Assembly (NCBI GenBank): GCA_964467615.1
Contig: CAYXRK010000029.1
Location: forward strand, 1-33,936
Reading direction: 5' to 3'
Origin: CAYXRK01 sp964467615
GTDB lineage: Bacteria > Hydrogenedentota > Hydrogenedentia > Hydrogenedentales > GCA-2746185
DNA length: 33,936 nucleotides
Shown: piece by piece, positions 15,180 to 23,390 of the stretch
Layout: every line of letters begins with the position of its first letter
How positions within the stretch are numbered: the stretch's first letter is position 1
Position numbers and translations under genes: made by a program
Notes under the pieces: model-generated
Told to the model about the DNA's origin: nothing
Databases searched by the model: none
The model's input: the letters and a program-made list of their open reading frames with translations, nothing else

Positions 15180-18179
15180 ATGCCCCACTCCAAACGGAAG
15201 TACGCCAACGTACTCCTGCTCGCGTGCGTGGCCGCGGCCCAGGCGATTGGGAACGACGCGTCGGCGGACATGAAGCGGGACATGGTGCGAATCGTGCTTG
15301 ACGGGGAACTACCCGCGTTGTCGCCTGTAGCGTTTGCCCAGGCCATCGACCGCGCCGCCGAAGTGTATTCCTTCTCAGTCGATTCGTTAAGTGCCGCGGC
15401 CAATATCGTCGTCCAAACGCGCGGTCGGGTTTCCGGCGTGGACGTGTTCCAAACCGCGAACGGCGCAACGCTAACGATACAAATGTACGACGCCATAATC
15501 GTTCCCGAACCAAGTCGCACCATAGTCGATGGGGGTCACTTGGTCGGAGGGCTTACGGCATACCTGGCGCGTGTCGAGCCGCAATTCGTAAGTAGACTCG
15601 ATATACAGCTTCTCTCGCCGGCGACAGCTTCTGCCCGAATTGATGACGAAAGTGTAACGATTTCGCTTGCTCCAGCAGCCGGCGCCGCCCGCGCCGCCTC
15701 CGGACCCTCCGATGAATCGTTCAGACTCGCCGCGGAGGAGTTTCGACGCAGACTCTCGGCGGAATTGGAAGTGAGCATAAATGAACTCGGAACTCGCCTC
15801 GCAAAAGCGTCTCAGACCCTGGAAGATAGCGAAGTCGCCCGAATGGCGTCGTCGCTCGAGCGCCTTGCGTTAGACGAGGACCAGCCGACGCCAAATTTGA
15901 TCGGTGACGATATCCGGACGCATCGCGCGCTCGCTGCATCCGCGTACCGCGATCTTGCATTCCGATTCGCAACAATTATGGACGAGGGGCGCCCGAATAA
16001 GATCGGCAAGGCCGACGCCACTGAGCTTGAGGCCCAATACGAATCCTACAACCGGATGTTCGCGACACTGTGGACTGATGCGAAGCACGTCGGACAGCAG
16101 ATTGACGAACTCTTAGTAGAACTTTCACGCGAGGAACTCGGCGGCCCGCCGCTCGCGGATCTGGATAGACAACTCGCGCGGTTGGCTTCAGGTGAATCGA
16201 GCATCAAAAGTCTTTCGCCAATCCTTGAACTGGAAGATGCGCTGAACGTGATGCGGATCGAAAACGCCGACCGTGGTGCAAACGCACTGGTGACGGATCA
16301 AGGCGCGCCAACTAGTCGCGAGCAGGATGCTACGAGACGACTGAGTCATACACACGCCGACTACTTCAGCGCTGTAAGCCCCGACGCGGAGGCGTTACGC
16401 AAAGTTGAGGAAGCTGGCATCATCGTGCTTGCCCAAGCCCAAGCCGAGGCGCCCGCTGAGGCGGAGGAACTGCAACCCGCGACGAGCGCCGCCGAGAGCA
16501 AAGCCGGGGGCCGCCGCGAACTCAACATCTCTGGCGAGCGGACCGCGATGCGGCCTAGATATACCCTCTACAATCCCGACGTTTCCGCAGCGGACGATCC
16601 GTTACAGCAGCCCGTAAATATCGATTTTAGGGATATGCCTCTCGCTAACGTAGTCAACCTTCTTGCCACCAAGGCGGGCATCAATGTCATCGCCGGCACG
16701 GAGGTGACGGGGACCGTTACCGCCAATCTCCAAGATATTCCCCTTGGTCAGGCCATCGAAATAGTGTTGAGGCAGAATGGCCTCGGCATCATCGAGGAAT
16801 CGGGCATTTACCGCATCACGACGTACGAAGAAGCAGTGGCTTCCCGGCGCGATACCAAAATGATCTTCTTGAATAACGCGTCGGCCATCGAAGTACAAAC
16901 CACGATTCAGCAGATCGTCCAGGGGGGTGGTTCCGGCGCGCAGTTGCTTTCCGTATCCGCCAACGAGACGAGCAATATTTTAATTCTTTCAGGACCAAGT
17001 GAACTCGTCCTGGAGTTCGAAGAAGTCGTCTATGAGCTCGATATTGCCGAGCCGGTAATACCGACCCGGACCGAGACGATAAAACTGAACTACTCGTCGC
17101 CCGACGAACTCCTGCCGATAATCACGCCTCTCGTGAGCGAAGCCGGTAAAGCTACCGGCGATCCACGCAGCAATACGCTCGTCATAACCGACATTCCGAT
17201 CAAGGTCGAGGAAATACGGCGCGTCGTGACCGAGATCGACGTGCCGGTCAAACAGGTAAGCATTTCGACGATGATCGTCGATGCAAAACTGGCTGACGAC
17301 GCTCAGACGGGCATCGACTGGACCGTCAATGCCATTCGCCACACAAATTCGCGCGGCCAGGTCATCGGCAATCTGGACAATCTCACAACGACGAACGATT
17401 TCACCACGGGCCCCCCCACCGCAGGAATAGGAATAAATTCGCTGCTCCCGCCCTCGGGTTTCGTTCAGCCACTCAACCTGGGTGCGCAAATCGCGTTTGG
17501 CGTGATCTCGGGCGATATCGACATCGATGCGGTCATTGGCGCTCAAGTGCAGGCGGACAACGCCGATTTGCTTGCGAACCCGACGATTATTACTGTTGAG
17601 AACAAAGTGGCGCGGATTAGCATCGCCGAAGAAATCCCCTTCCAAGAGTTGACGCAATCGACGACGGGGCCGCCGATCTCGTCGACGGAATTCAAGGAAG
17701 TTGGTACGATTCTCTCAGTCACGGCACAGGTCCCGGGTGATGATCACATAATCGTCGATGTGGACGTGAAACAAAGCGACACCAAGGGCGAAAGCGTGAC
17801 AGGTGTACCGCCCGAGGACAAGCGTGAGGTCACCACCCAACTGCGTGTGAAGAACGGTCAGACGATATTCATGGGCGGGCTTCGTCGGTTCGATGATGAG
17901 TCGAGCACGCGTAAGACGCCGGTCCTTGGCGATATCCCCGTGCTTGGTCTCTTGTTCAAAAAACAGAGCGTTGTGAAGGAGAAGGTAGAGTTGCTCATCT
18001 TCATGACCGCCCACATCCTGCCGGACGAGATGCCCGAACTGACGCCTGGAATGCAACGGCAATACGATCGCTTGGGCGGGTTACCGGAAAACGTGGATGC
18101 TACGAAGCAGTTGTGGAGGAACGCCATTCGGCCGCAGGATCTGCGCGACCCGTTCTGGAAGTGGCAGCGGGCGAAGTAG
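15180..18179 (+). CDS. pilQ: type IV pilus secretin PilQ
   Basis: A 999-residue outer-membrane secretin. After a signal peptide (about 1-30), residues about 80-165 look like a divergent AMIN (peptidoglycan-binding) domain. A charged helical region of about 250 residues follows. The N0/STN domain starts at about 478 (VNIDFRDMPLANVVNLLA). N1-type domains cover about 560-690 with the NETSNILILSGP and DPRSNTLVITDIP signatures. The secretin barrel (about 720-960) shows VEEIRRVVTEIDVPVKQVSI at its entrance, NPTIITVENKVARISIAEEIPF, and the late motifs GQTIFMGGLRR, PVLGDIPVLGLLFKK and VELLIFMTAHIL. It forms the pore through which the pilus passes. It begins 4 bases after the pilP stop and ends the operon. 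Confidence 0.94.
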   Translation: MPHSKRKYANVLLLACVAAAQAIGNDASADMKRDMVRIVLDGELPALSPVAFAQAIDRAAEVYSFSVDSLSAAANIVVQTRGRVSGVDVFQTANGATLTIQMYDAIIVPEPSRTIVDGGHLVGGLTAYLARVEPQFVSRLDIQLLSPATASARIDDESVTISLAPAAGAARAASGPSDESFRLAAEEFRRRLSAELEVSINELGTRLAKASQTLEDSEVARMASSLERLALDEDQPTPNLIGDDIRTHRALAASAYRDLAFRFATIMDEGRPNKIGKADATELEAQYESYNRMFATLWTDAKHVGQQIDELLVELSREELGGPPLADLDRQLARLASGESSIKSLSPILELEDALNVMRIENADRGANALVTDQGAPTSREQDATRRLSHTHADYFSAVSPDAEALRKVEEAGIIVLAQAQAEAPAEAEELQPATSAAESKAGGRRELNISGERTAMRPRYTLYNPDVSAADDPLQQPVNIDFRDMPLANVVNLLATKAGINVIAGTEVTGTVTANLQDIPLGQAIEIVLRQNGLGIIEESGIYRITTYEEAVASRRDTKMIFLNNASAIEVQTTIQQIVQGGGSGAQLLSVSANETSNILILSGPSELVLEFEEVVYELDIAEPVIPTRTETIKLNYSSPDELLPIITPLVSEAGKATGDPRSNTLVITDIPIKVEEIRRVVTEIDVPVKQVSISTMIVDAKLADDAQTGIDWTVNAIRHTNSRGQVIGNLDNLTTTNDFTTGPPTAGIGINSLLPPSGFVQPLNLGAQIAFGVISGDIDIDAVIGAQVQADNADLLANPTIITVENKVARISIAEEIPFQELTQSTTGPPISSTEFKEVGTILSVTAQVPGDDHIIVDVDVKQSDTKGESVTGVPPEDKREVTTQLRVKNGQTIFMGGLRRFDDESSTRKTPVLGDIPVLGLLFKKQSVVKEKVELLIFMTAHILPDEMPELTPGMQRQYDRLGGLPENVDATKQLWRNAIRPQDLRDPFWKWQRAK

Positions 18180-18201
18180 TCAACTAACTACGGTCACATC
18201 C

Positions 18202-18233
18202 CGGCCCCGGAGTTCCGCTCTGGGGCCGTTTTT
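18202..18233 (+). terminator. Rho-independent terminator of the pil operon
   Basis: A hairpin with arms GGCCCCGGAG and CTCTGGGGCC and a 5-base loop is followed by TTTTT, 22 bases after the pilQ stop. Confidence 0.88.
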
Positions 18234-18311
18234 CTATTCCGGCCGGTCCGCGGTGTGATAGAGTCTTAGCGTACGCAGGCCATCATCGTAAGCAGAGCCA
18301 GGAGGCGAGCC

Positions 18312-19340
18312 ATGAGTACGATTCGACGTAGGGATTTCATCAAGGCGAGCGCGGGAGCGGCGGGCGTGGTCCTGGCCGGGAGCGGCGTTCGCGCCGCCGA
18401 TGACTCTCTCGATCATCGCAATGAACGCGCGGATCGCATGACGTACCGCAAACTTGGAAAGACCAATTTCGTGTGCAGCCGCTTGGTGTTCGGTTGCGGC
18501 GCCGCGCTTGCGGGCGGTAAGGCGGTACGTTTGTTGGAGCGCGCGTTCGATCAAGGTATCAATCACTACGACGTCGGCTACGACGATTACTACAAAGGCT
18601 CCGAGAAGAACTTGGCGGAGTTTTACAAGCGCCATCGAGGCGAGGTGTGGATCACGTCGAAAGCCCCGGCGCGCACCGAACCCGGCGCGAAGTTTGACAC
18701 GAAGCAGGCGCGTCGAGCGGCGGATTACTGGCTGGGCCAACTCGACCTGAGTCTCGAGCGCCTGGGCGCTGAGTATGTCGACGCCTACTACGTTATGGGA
18801 ACGAGCAATCCGGATTTGTTAAAGAGTGACGAAATTCGCGGCGCGTTCCAGTCCGCGAAGGCGGCCGGGAAAGTCGGTAATCTAGGCATCAGCACGCACC
18901 AAAACGCGAGAGCGTGCCTCGAAACCATCACCGAAATTGAGGACTACTCGTTGGCGATGATCGCGATCACGCCTGCCGGTTGGTACGACTACAGCGAGGG
19001 GAAGTTGCTCAGCGACGGCGGCGCGATGAAGGAACTTCGGCCTACGTTAGACGGGGCGCGCGAGGCCGGTATCGGATTAGTGGGCATGAAGGCCGCGCGA
19101 TATATCGCGACGACGCCGTACGGCGGCATCTATGGCAAAGTCGCGGATGACAGCGTTACGACCTCGTTCGATCATTTGTACGGCGAGAAGCTGATGACTG
19201 CGCAACTGAGTCCCTATCAGCGTTCGTATGCGTACGTGCTGGAACACGGTTTGGACGTCGTGAATTCGGACATGCAGAACTTCAAGCACTTCGAGGAAAA
19301 CTTGGCGGCGGCGCGTACGTCTCACACCTATTTCGGATAG
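18312..19340 (+). CDS. Tat-exported aldo/keto reductase-family protein
   Basis: The protein has 342 residues. The N-terminal RRRDFIKAS (5-13) plus an alanine-rich helix is a twin-arginine signal. The rest is an AKR TIM barrel. D87 (HYDVG), Y90/Y93/Y94 and K117 (ITSK) fit the catalytic tetrad, but the histidine position is M162 (DAYYVMG). The usual hydride-transfer chemistry with NAD(P)H is therefore uncertain. The gene has a strong AGGAGG site 6 bases before ATG 18312. It stands alone between two terminators. Tat export of AKR proteins is common in planctomycete-like bacteria; the substrate is unknown. Confidence 0.85.
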   Translation: MSTIRRRDFIKASAGAAGVVLAGSGVRAADDSLDHRNERADRMTYRKLGKTNFVCSRLVFGCGAALAGGKAVRLLERAFDQGINHYDVGYDDYYKGSEKNLAEFYKRHRGEVWITSKAPARTEPGAKFDTKQARRAADYWLGQLDLSLERLGAEYVDAYYVMGTSNPDLLKSDEIRGAFQSAKAAGKVGNLGISTHQNARACLETITEIEDYSLAMIAITPAGWYDYSEGKLLSDGGAMKELRPTLDGAREAGIGLVGMKAARYIATTPYGGIYGKVADDSVTTSFDHLYGEKLMTAQLSPYQRSYAYVLEHGLDVVNSDMQNFKHFEENLAAARTSHTYFG

Positions 19341-19370
19341 TCGGATCGAATACACGATTGCTCGGCGCGA

Positions 19371-19396
19371 GGGCGGCCATCGAAGGCCGCCCTTTC
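19371..19396 (+). terminator. terminator after the aldo/keto reductase gene
   Basis: A perfect 8-bp stem (GGGCGGCC / GGCCGCCC) with a 6-base loop is followed by a short T-rich run (TTTCGATT). Confidence 0.65.
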
Positions 19397-19415
19397 GATT
19401 GGAGTAAGGCACGCG

Positions 19416-19874
19416 ATGGAACGCACTGCGATAGGCCCTCTGCAAGAATTGATGCGAGGCGTTTGTTTCGGATGCGGCAGCGAGAACCCGCACGGGCACC
19501 AGATAAAAAGCTATTGGGACGGCGATGCGGCCACGATGCGCTGGACGCCACGACCCCACCACACCGCGGGCCCGGGCATGCTGTACGGCGGGGTGATCGC
19601 GAGCCTGTTCGATTGCCACCTCGCGATGGCGGTGGTGGCGCGGGCGTACGAGATCGAGGAACGCGAAATTGGCGCCGAACCCCGAATTCACTTTGTCACC
19701 GCCAACCTCAACGTGGACTATCTCAAACCTACGCCAATAGAGGGGCCAGTTGACGTGACGGCGCGGGTTGACTTGATTGAGGGTCGCAAAGCCCGGGTTT
19801 CTGGCTCGCTCAGTGTGGATGGGGTGGAGTGCGCCCGAGCGCGGGCCTTGTATATTCGAGTGTCGGGCGTGTAG
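19416..19874 (+). CDS. PaaI-like hotdog-fold thioesterase
   Basis: The protein has 152 residues. The N-terminus has the CFGCGSENPHGHQI signature (17-30). The hotdog helix region contains HHTAGPGMLYGGVIASLFDCH (48-68), where G-G-V-I precedes the central helix with D66 near the expected catalytic position. The sheet closes with LNVDYLKPTPIEGPVDVTARV. Members hydrolyse acyl-CoA thioesters; the acyl group is not predictable. ATG 19416 is preceded by a GGAG/AAGG region. It lies upstream of the MDR oxidoreductase gene on the same strand with 45 bases between, so co-transcription is plausible, and both would handle enoyl or acyl compounds. Confidence 0.85.
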   Translation: MERTAIGPLQELMRGVCFGCGSENPHGHQIKSYWDGDAATMRWTPRPHHTAGPGMLYGGVIASLFDCHLAMAVVARAYEIEEREIGAEPRIHFVTANLNVDYLKPTPIEGPVDVTARVDLIEGRKARVSGSLSVDGVECARARALYIRVSGV

Positions 19875-19919
19875 CGTCTTTGTTCTGCCTAAACGTCTAA
19901 CCGAGCATTGGAGATCATG

Positions 19920-20924
19920 ATGGCAACTGAAAACCGCATGTGGACCCTGGCGGCGCGTCCGAGAGGTTTTCCCCAGGAGAACGATTTCGCGCTGAAGAGC
20001 GGCCCGATTCCCAAAGCGGGTGACGGCCAGGCGGTCGTCCGTTCGACCTATCTCTCCGTCGACCCGTACATGCGCGGCCGCATGAACGAAACGCGCGCGT
20101 ACGCGGATCCGGTAGCGATCGGCGGCACCATGGTTGGCGGAACGGTGGGAGAAGTCGTCGAGTCCAAAAGCCCCAAATTGGCGGTGGGCGACACCGTAGT
20201 CGGGTTCGGCGGATGGCAGGAATACTGGATCGCCGACGGCGCCAGTTCGAACAAATTCGACACGTCGATCGCTCCGGCGTCCGCGTCGCTCGGCGTACTC
20301 GGGATGCCCGGCATGACGGCGTACTTCGGCCTTCTCGATGTTTGCTCGCCGAAGGCCGGCGAGATGGTCTACGTTTCCGGCGCGGCGGGCGCGGTTGGCG
20401 CGCTGGTCGGGCAGATCGCTAAGATCAAGGGCTGCTACGTGGCCGGGAGCGCAGGCACGGACGAGAAGGTGAAGCATCTTCTCGACGAATGCGGCTTCGA
20501 TGCCGCGTTCAACTACAAGACGCATACCGACTACTTCGCGATGCTTCGCAGCGTGTGTCCGAAAGGGATCGACTGTTATTTCGATAACGTCGGAGGCGCG
20601 ATGACGGACACCGTCCTGCAGAGCATCAACCAATTTGCGCGAATAAGCATCTGCGGCGTGATTTCGCAATACAACCTCGAGCAACCCGAAATGGGGCCCC
20701 GGCTCTGGGCAATGTTGTTGATTCGCCAGGCCCGCGCCGAGGGATTTCTCGTCAACCAATACCTTAGCCGTTGGCCGGAAGGCATCCGCCAAATGGCGCA
20801 GTGGCTCAAAGAGGGGAAGATCGTGTATCGCGAGGACATTATGCCCGGCTTCGAGAACATGCCCAAGGCGTTCATCCGCATGCTTCGCGGCGAGAACAAG
20901 GGCAAGCAACTGGTCCAAGCCTGA
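19920..20924 (+). CDS. NADP-dependent MDR oxidoreductase (prostaglandin reductase / CurA-like)
   Basis: A 334-residue zinc-free medium-chain dehydrogenase/reductase. The N-terminus carries VRSTYLSVDPYMRGRMNE (about 38-55), the hallmark of the leukotriene B4 12-hydroxydehydrogenase / curcumin reductase group. The Rossmann nucleotide motif is VYVSGAAGAVGALVGQIAK (about 147-165). FDNVGGAMTD (about 216-225) and ISICGVISQYN are further family motifs. It should reduce alpha,beta-unsaturated ketones or related enones with NADPH. GGAG (19910-19913) places the start at ATG 19920 better than at 19917 or the TTG at 19908. Confidence 0.9.
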   Translation: MATENRMWTLAARPRGFPQENDFALKSGPIPKAGDGQAVVRSTYLSVDPYMRGRMNETRAYADPVAIGGTMVGGTVGEVVESKSPKLAVGDTVVGFGGWQEYWIADGASSNKFDTSIAPASASLGVLGMPGMTAYFGLLDVCSPKAGEMVYVSGAAGAVGALVGQIAKIKGCYVAGSAGTDEKVKHLLDECGFDAAFNYKTHTDYFAMLRSVCPKGIDCYFDNVGGAMTDTVLQSINQFARISICGVISQYNLEQPEMGPRLWAMLLIRQARAEGFLVNQYLSRWPEGIRQMAQWLKEGKIVYREDIMPGFENMPKAFIRMLRGENKGKQLVQA

Positions 20925-20963
20925 TTCGCGGAACCTGGCGATGCCCGCCTAAAAGGAGGGCGA

Positions 20964-21006
20964 ACCATCCGGAGACAATATAGAGGGTGGGCTGTCTCCG
21001 GATGGT
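20964..21006 (+). terminator. perfect 14-bp inverted repeat, probable terminator hairpin
   Basis: The arms ACCATCCGGAGACA (20964-20977) and TGTCTCCGGATGGT (20993-21006) are perfectly complementary around a 15-base loop, 40 bases after the MDR stop. There is no U tract, so it may be a bidirectional stem or another kind of element. Confidence 0.5.
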
Positions 21007-21486
21007 CCTTGTGCGGAGTGTGGTGTATTTTGGAGGTAGGCGCCTCTTAGAAACCTAACGAACCATGACCCAACTTTGGGAGTAAACGACGACTCCCATC
21101 ATCGAGATCAACGGTTCCTTACGAACAGATCGGACGCGGTGCCCGCGGAATACTTGTAGATACCAAGCCTTCAAGGGCGACTTCGTTCGAAGCACCCTCT
21201 GTGAATTGCCGTTACGTTCCCCCATGATTCCCCTCGCCTCCATTACTTGCTTCCCACCTTCCCCCGGTAGAATCGCCACTGATCCGAGCGGCCATTCGCA
21301 GTCATAAAAGCACGTGGCGTGCCAAAGTAGGGCATTGAAGGGATGCCCAATTTTCGGCGATTTGCATCACCGCGAAGCATGACCGCGTGTTCGAAAATGT
21401 GCCGCGCGCGAATTTCCGTTCAATTTTGTGCGGTGGCTGGTTTCAATGGATCGCGCGCGCGGCCCACTCCGGGCGTTTGGCCGGAA
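21007..21486. other. 480-base stretch without a convincing gene
   Basis: It lies between the 20964-21006 stem and the leftward acyl-CoA dehydrogenase. One basic 74-codon open frame on the minus strand (21055-21279) has a weak GGGGA element before an internal ATG but no known motif. Nothing else is visible. Confidence 0.5.
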
Positions 21487-23088
21487 TTATCGCAAGAGCG
21501 CGCGCGCGATGACCTTCATCTCGAGTATAGGTTCGACACCCTCGAAGATTGGCAGCACGAGCGCGTCGGCGACGTAACGCGAAATGGCGTACTCCTCCGC
21601 GTACCCCCAGCCGCCGTGCAGCACTTGCCCACGTTGGGTCACGTTCACCGCAATTCGGCACGAGAACAGTTTGGCCATCGCGGCCTGTAGTTCGGCATCG
21701 GGCGCGGAGGCGTCGGCGGAGCGGGCAGCGGCGTACGTCAATTGCCGGGCGGCTTCCAACTCGGCGGCCATTGCGCCGAGTTCGTATTGCGTGCTCTGGT
21801 ATTCGGCAATTGGTTTGCCGAACTGGGGCCGTTCCTTGGCATATCGCGCAACAGCTTCAAGCGCAGCCTGCGCCAGACCCACGGCGCGGCCTCCGGTTTG
21901 GAGGCGTCCAGCCGCGAACCCGCCCATCTGCAAGTAGAAACCCTTTCCTCGGCCGTCTTCCTCGCCGACGAGGTTTTGTGCGGACACGAAAAAGTCCTGA
22001 AACTGAAGCGTGAACGAATGCATGCCGCGGTAGCCGAGTGTGGCGTCGGCCTTGCCGGTCATGCGTCCGCCCGTGGACTGAGTCATCCCGAACGTATGGC
22101 CAGTGAACCTGTCCTTCTCTACGATGAATAATGAGAGGCCCTTATGCCCGAGCGCTGCGTCGCGCTCGGTGCGCGCCAACAACGCGAGAATGTCTGCCCG
22201 TCCGGCGAACGTACACCAGGCCTTCGCGCCGTTGATCACGAATCCGCGTTTACCGCCCACTTCCGCGTCGTCCGCGCGGCAGTTGATGGACGCCACGTCC
22301 GATCCGATGTTTGGCTCGGTGACCGATACGGCGACCATGATTTCGCCCGAGGCGATCCGAGGAAGCCAGGCGCGCTTTTGTCTTTCCGTTCCTCCCGCGA
22401 GCAGCCCCTTCGTAAGGATTTCCGGACGCGTGATGAGGCTGCCGGCCGCTGGTAGCGACGCTGCGGAAAGCTCCTCCGTCGCGACGACCATCATCAAGTT
22501 CGACATTCCCACGCCACCGTACTCTTCGGGAACAGACATACCGAAATAACCCATGTCGCTCATCTGCGCGATAAAGTGCTCGGGGACCAGGAGGTCCTCG
22601 CGGTGGATGCGTTCCGCCTCCGGCGCAACGACAGACTGCGCGAAGCGGCGGGTCGAGTCTCGCAGATCGCGCTCGTGGGAATCGTCTCCGATGGTAATAG
22701 GTCGATCATTCGCGGCGGAGCGTGTGAGAAGTTGTCGGCCGATCTCGATGTACTCGCGCGTGGCCACCGCCTCCATGGGATCCGACGGGAATTCCACGCC
22801 GAGTTCCGCCGAGAGGGCGGCGCTCCGATGGACTATTTCTCTCGCCGAATCTACTATGAACGCATGGGCCGCGCGGGCAGCGAACTCGACAACAGGGAAG
22901 GCTTGTGCGTACTCCAGGAACCGCAGGGCCGCGGATTGCCGCGTCCAATTTTGCGCCAACACACGGCAAGGAACTTGGTACTCGTCGATGCCTTTCCCGC
23001 CTTCCGTCAACTCGCGGAGGCGCGCGCGCAGTTGTTCGACTACCGCTCCCGAGTGCTGCAGTTGTAGTCCTGGATTCTCGGAGTTCAT
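21487..23088 (-). CDS. acyl-CoA dehydrogenase with N-terminal extension (methylsuccinyl-CoA dehydrogenase-like)
   Basis: A 533-residue protein, longer than the usual 380-400. Residues 1-140 form a helical extension (GIDEYQVPCRVLAQNWTRQ) like that of (2S)-methylsuccinyl-CoA dehydrogenase of the ethylmalonyl-CoA pathway. The core starts about 140 and has VPEEYGGVGMSN, the FAD motifs VSVTEPNIGSD and GAKAWCTFAGRAD, and the helix YAKERPQFGKPIAEYQSTQY. FEGVEPILEM near the C-terminus holds the position of the catalytic glutamate of medium-chain type enzymes. It should dehydrogenate a 2-methyl or branched acyl-CoA and pass electrons to ETF. The Mcd identification rests on architecture; no other pathway gene is in the window. 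Confidence 0.87.
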   Translation of the reverse strand: MNSENPGLQLQHSGAVVEQLRARLRELTEGGKGIDEYQVPCRVLAQNWTRQSAALRFLEYAQAFPVVEFAARAAHAFIVDSAREIVHRSAALSAELGVEFPSDPMEAVATREYIEIGRQLLTRSAANDRPITIGDDSHERDLRDSTRRFAQSVVAPEAERIHREDLLVPEHFIAQMSDMGYFGMSVPEEYGGVGMSNLMMVVATEELSAASLPAAGSLITRPEILTKGLLAGGTERQKRAWLPRIASGEIMVAVSVTEPNIGSDVASINCRADDAEVGGKRGFVINGAKAWCTFAGRADILALLARTERDAALGHKGLSLFIVEKDRFTGHTFGMTQSTGGRMTGKADATLGYRGMHSFTLQFQDFFVSAQNLVGEEDGRGKGFYLQMGGFAAGRLQTGGRAVGLAQAALEAVARYAKERPQFGKPIAEYQSTQYELGAMAAELEAARQLTYAAARSADASAPDAELQAAMAKLFSCRIAVNVTQRGQVLHGGWGYAEEYAISRYVADALVLPIFEGVEPILEMKVIARALLR

Positions 23089-23246
23089 TGGATTATTCGT
23101 GTCAGGTCAAGAGACCGTGCGCCGTGAAATTCGAAACGCGTCCTCGATCCTCGGATGGAGCACGGGCGATTGTAGCATCGCCGCCGGCACGGAGGCGTGC
23201 CCCGGAGACGCGAGCACGGCGGCGCGATACGAGCTTGGAGCTACAG

Positions 23247-23390
23247 CTACTTTTCGCGCGAATGCAGAGTCATCGCCGCGAGGTCAAACGTTATTTGCTT
23301 GACAGGCGCTGGCACGTTGTACAAGTTCGCGATTACCGCGACGACGATTTTTTTCTCCGGGAAGATCGCGAGGTCCGTCGAGGTCCCCGT
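23247..23390 (-). pseudogene. C-terminal end of the serine hydrolase, displaced by a frameshift
   Basis: In another frame the sequence TSTDLAIFPEKKIVVAVIAN continues exactly where HYGGQRG leaves off in the upstream part, as in intact class C-like hydrolases. The switch lies in a run of four G on the minus strand (about 23388-23385), consistent with loss of one G. The combined product would be about 360 residues. It may be a real lesion or a sequencing error. Confidence 0.75.

Noticed and set aside
14567..15523. 318-codon open frame antisense to pilP and the start of pilQ
   Set aside because: The pil genes are certain by order and motif; no signal in the antisense protein.
17405..17418. Run of seven C in pilQ considered as a possible frameshift
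   Set aside because: The secretin reads through it in one frame with conserved motifs on both sides.
19077..20918. 613-codon open frame on the minus strand across three plus-strand genes
   Set aside because: It lies antisense to the MDR oxidoreductase, thioesterase and aldo/keto reductase, all with strong motifs. High GC keeps the opposite frame free of stops; it has no family motifs.
21055..21279. 74-codon basic open frame on the minus strand in the gene-free stretch
   Set aside because: It has only a weak ribosome site, no known motif and mixed codon use, so it is not called as a gene.
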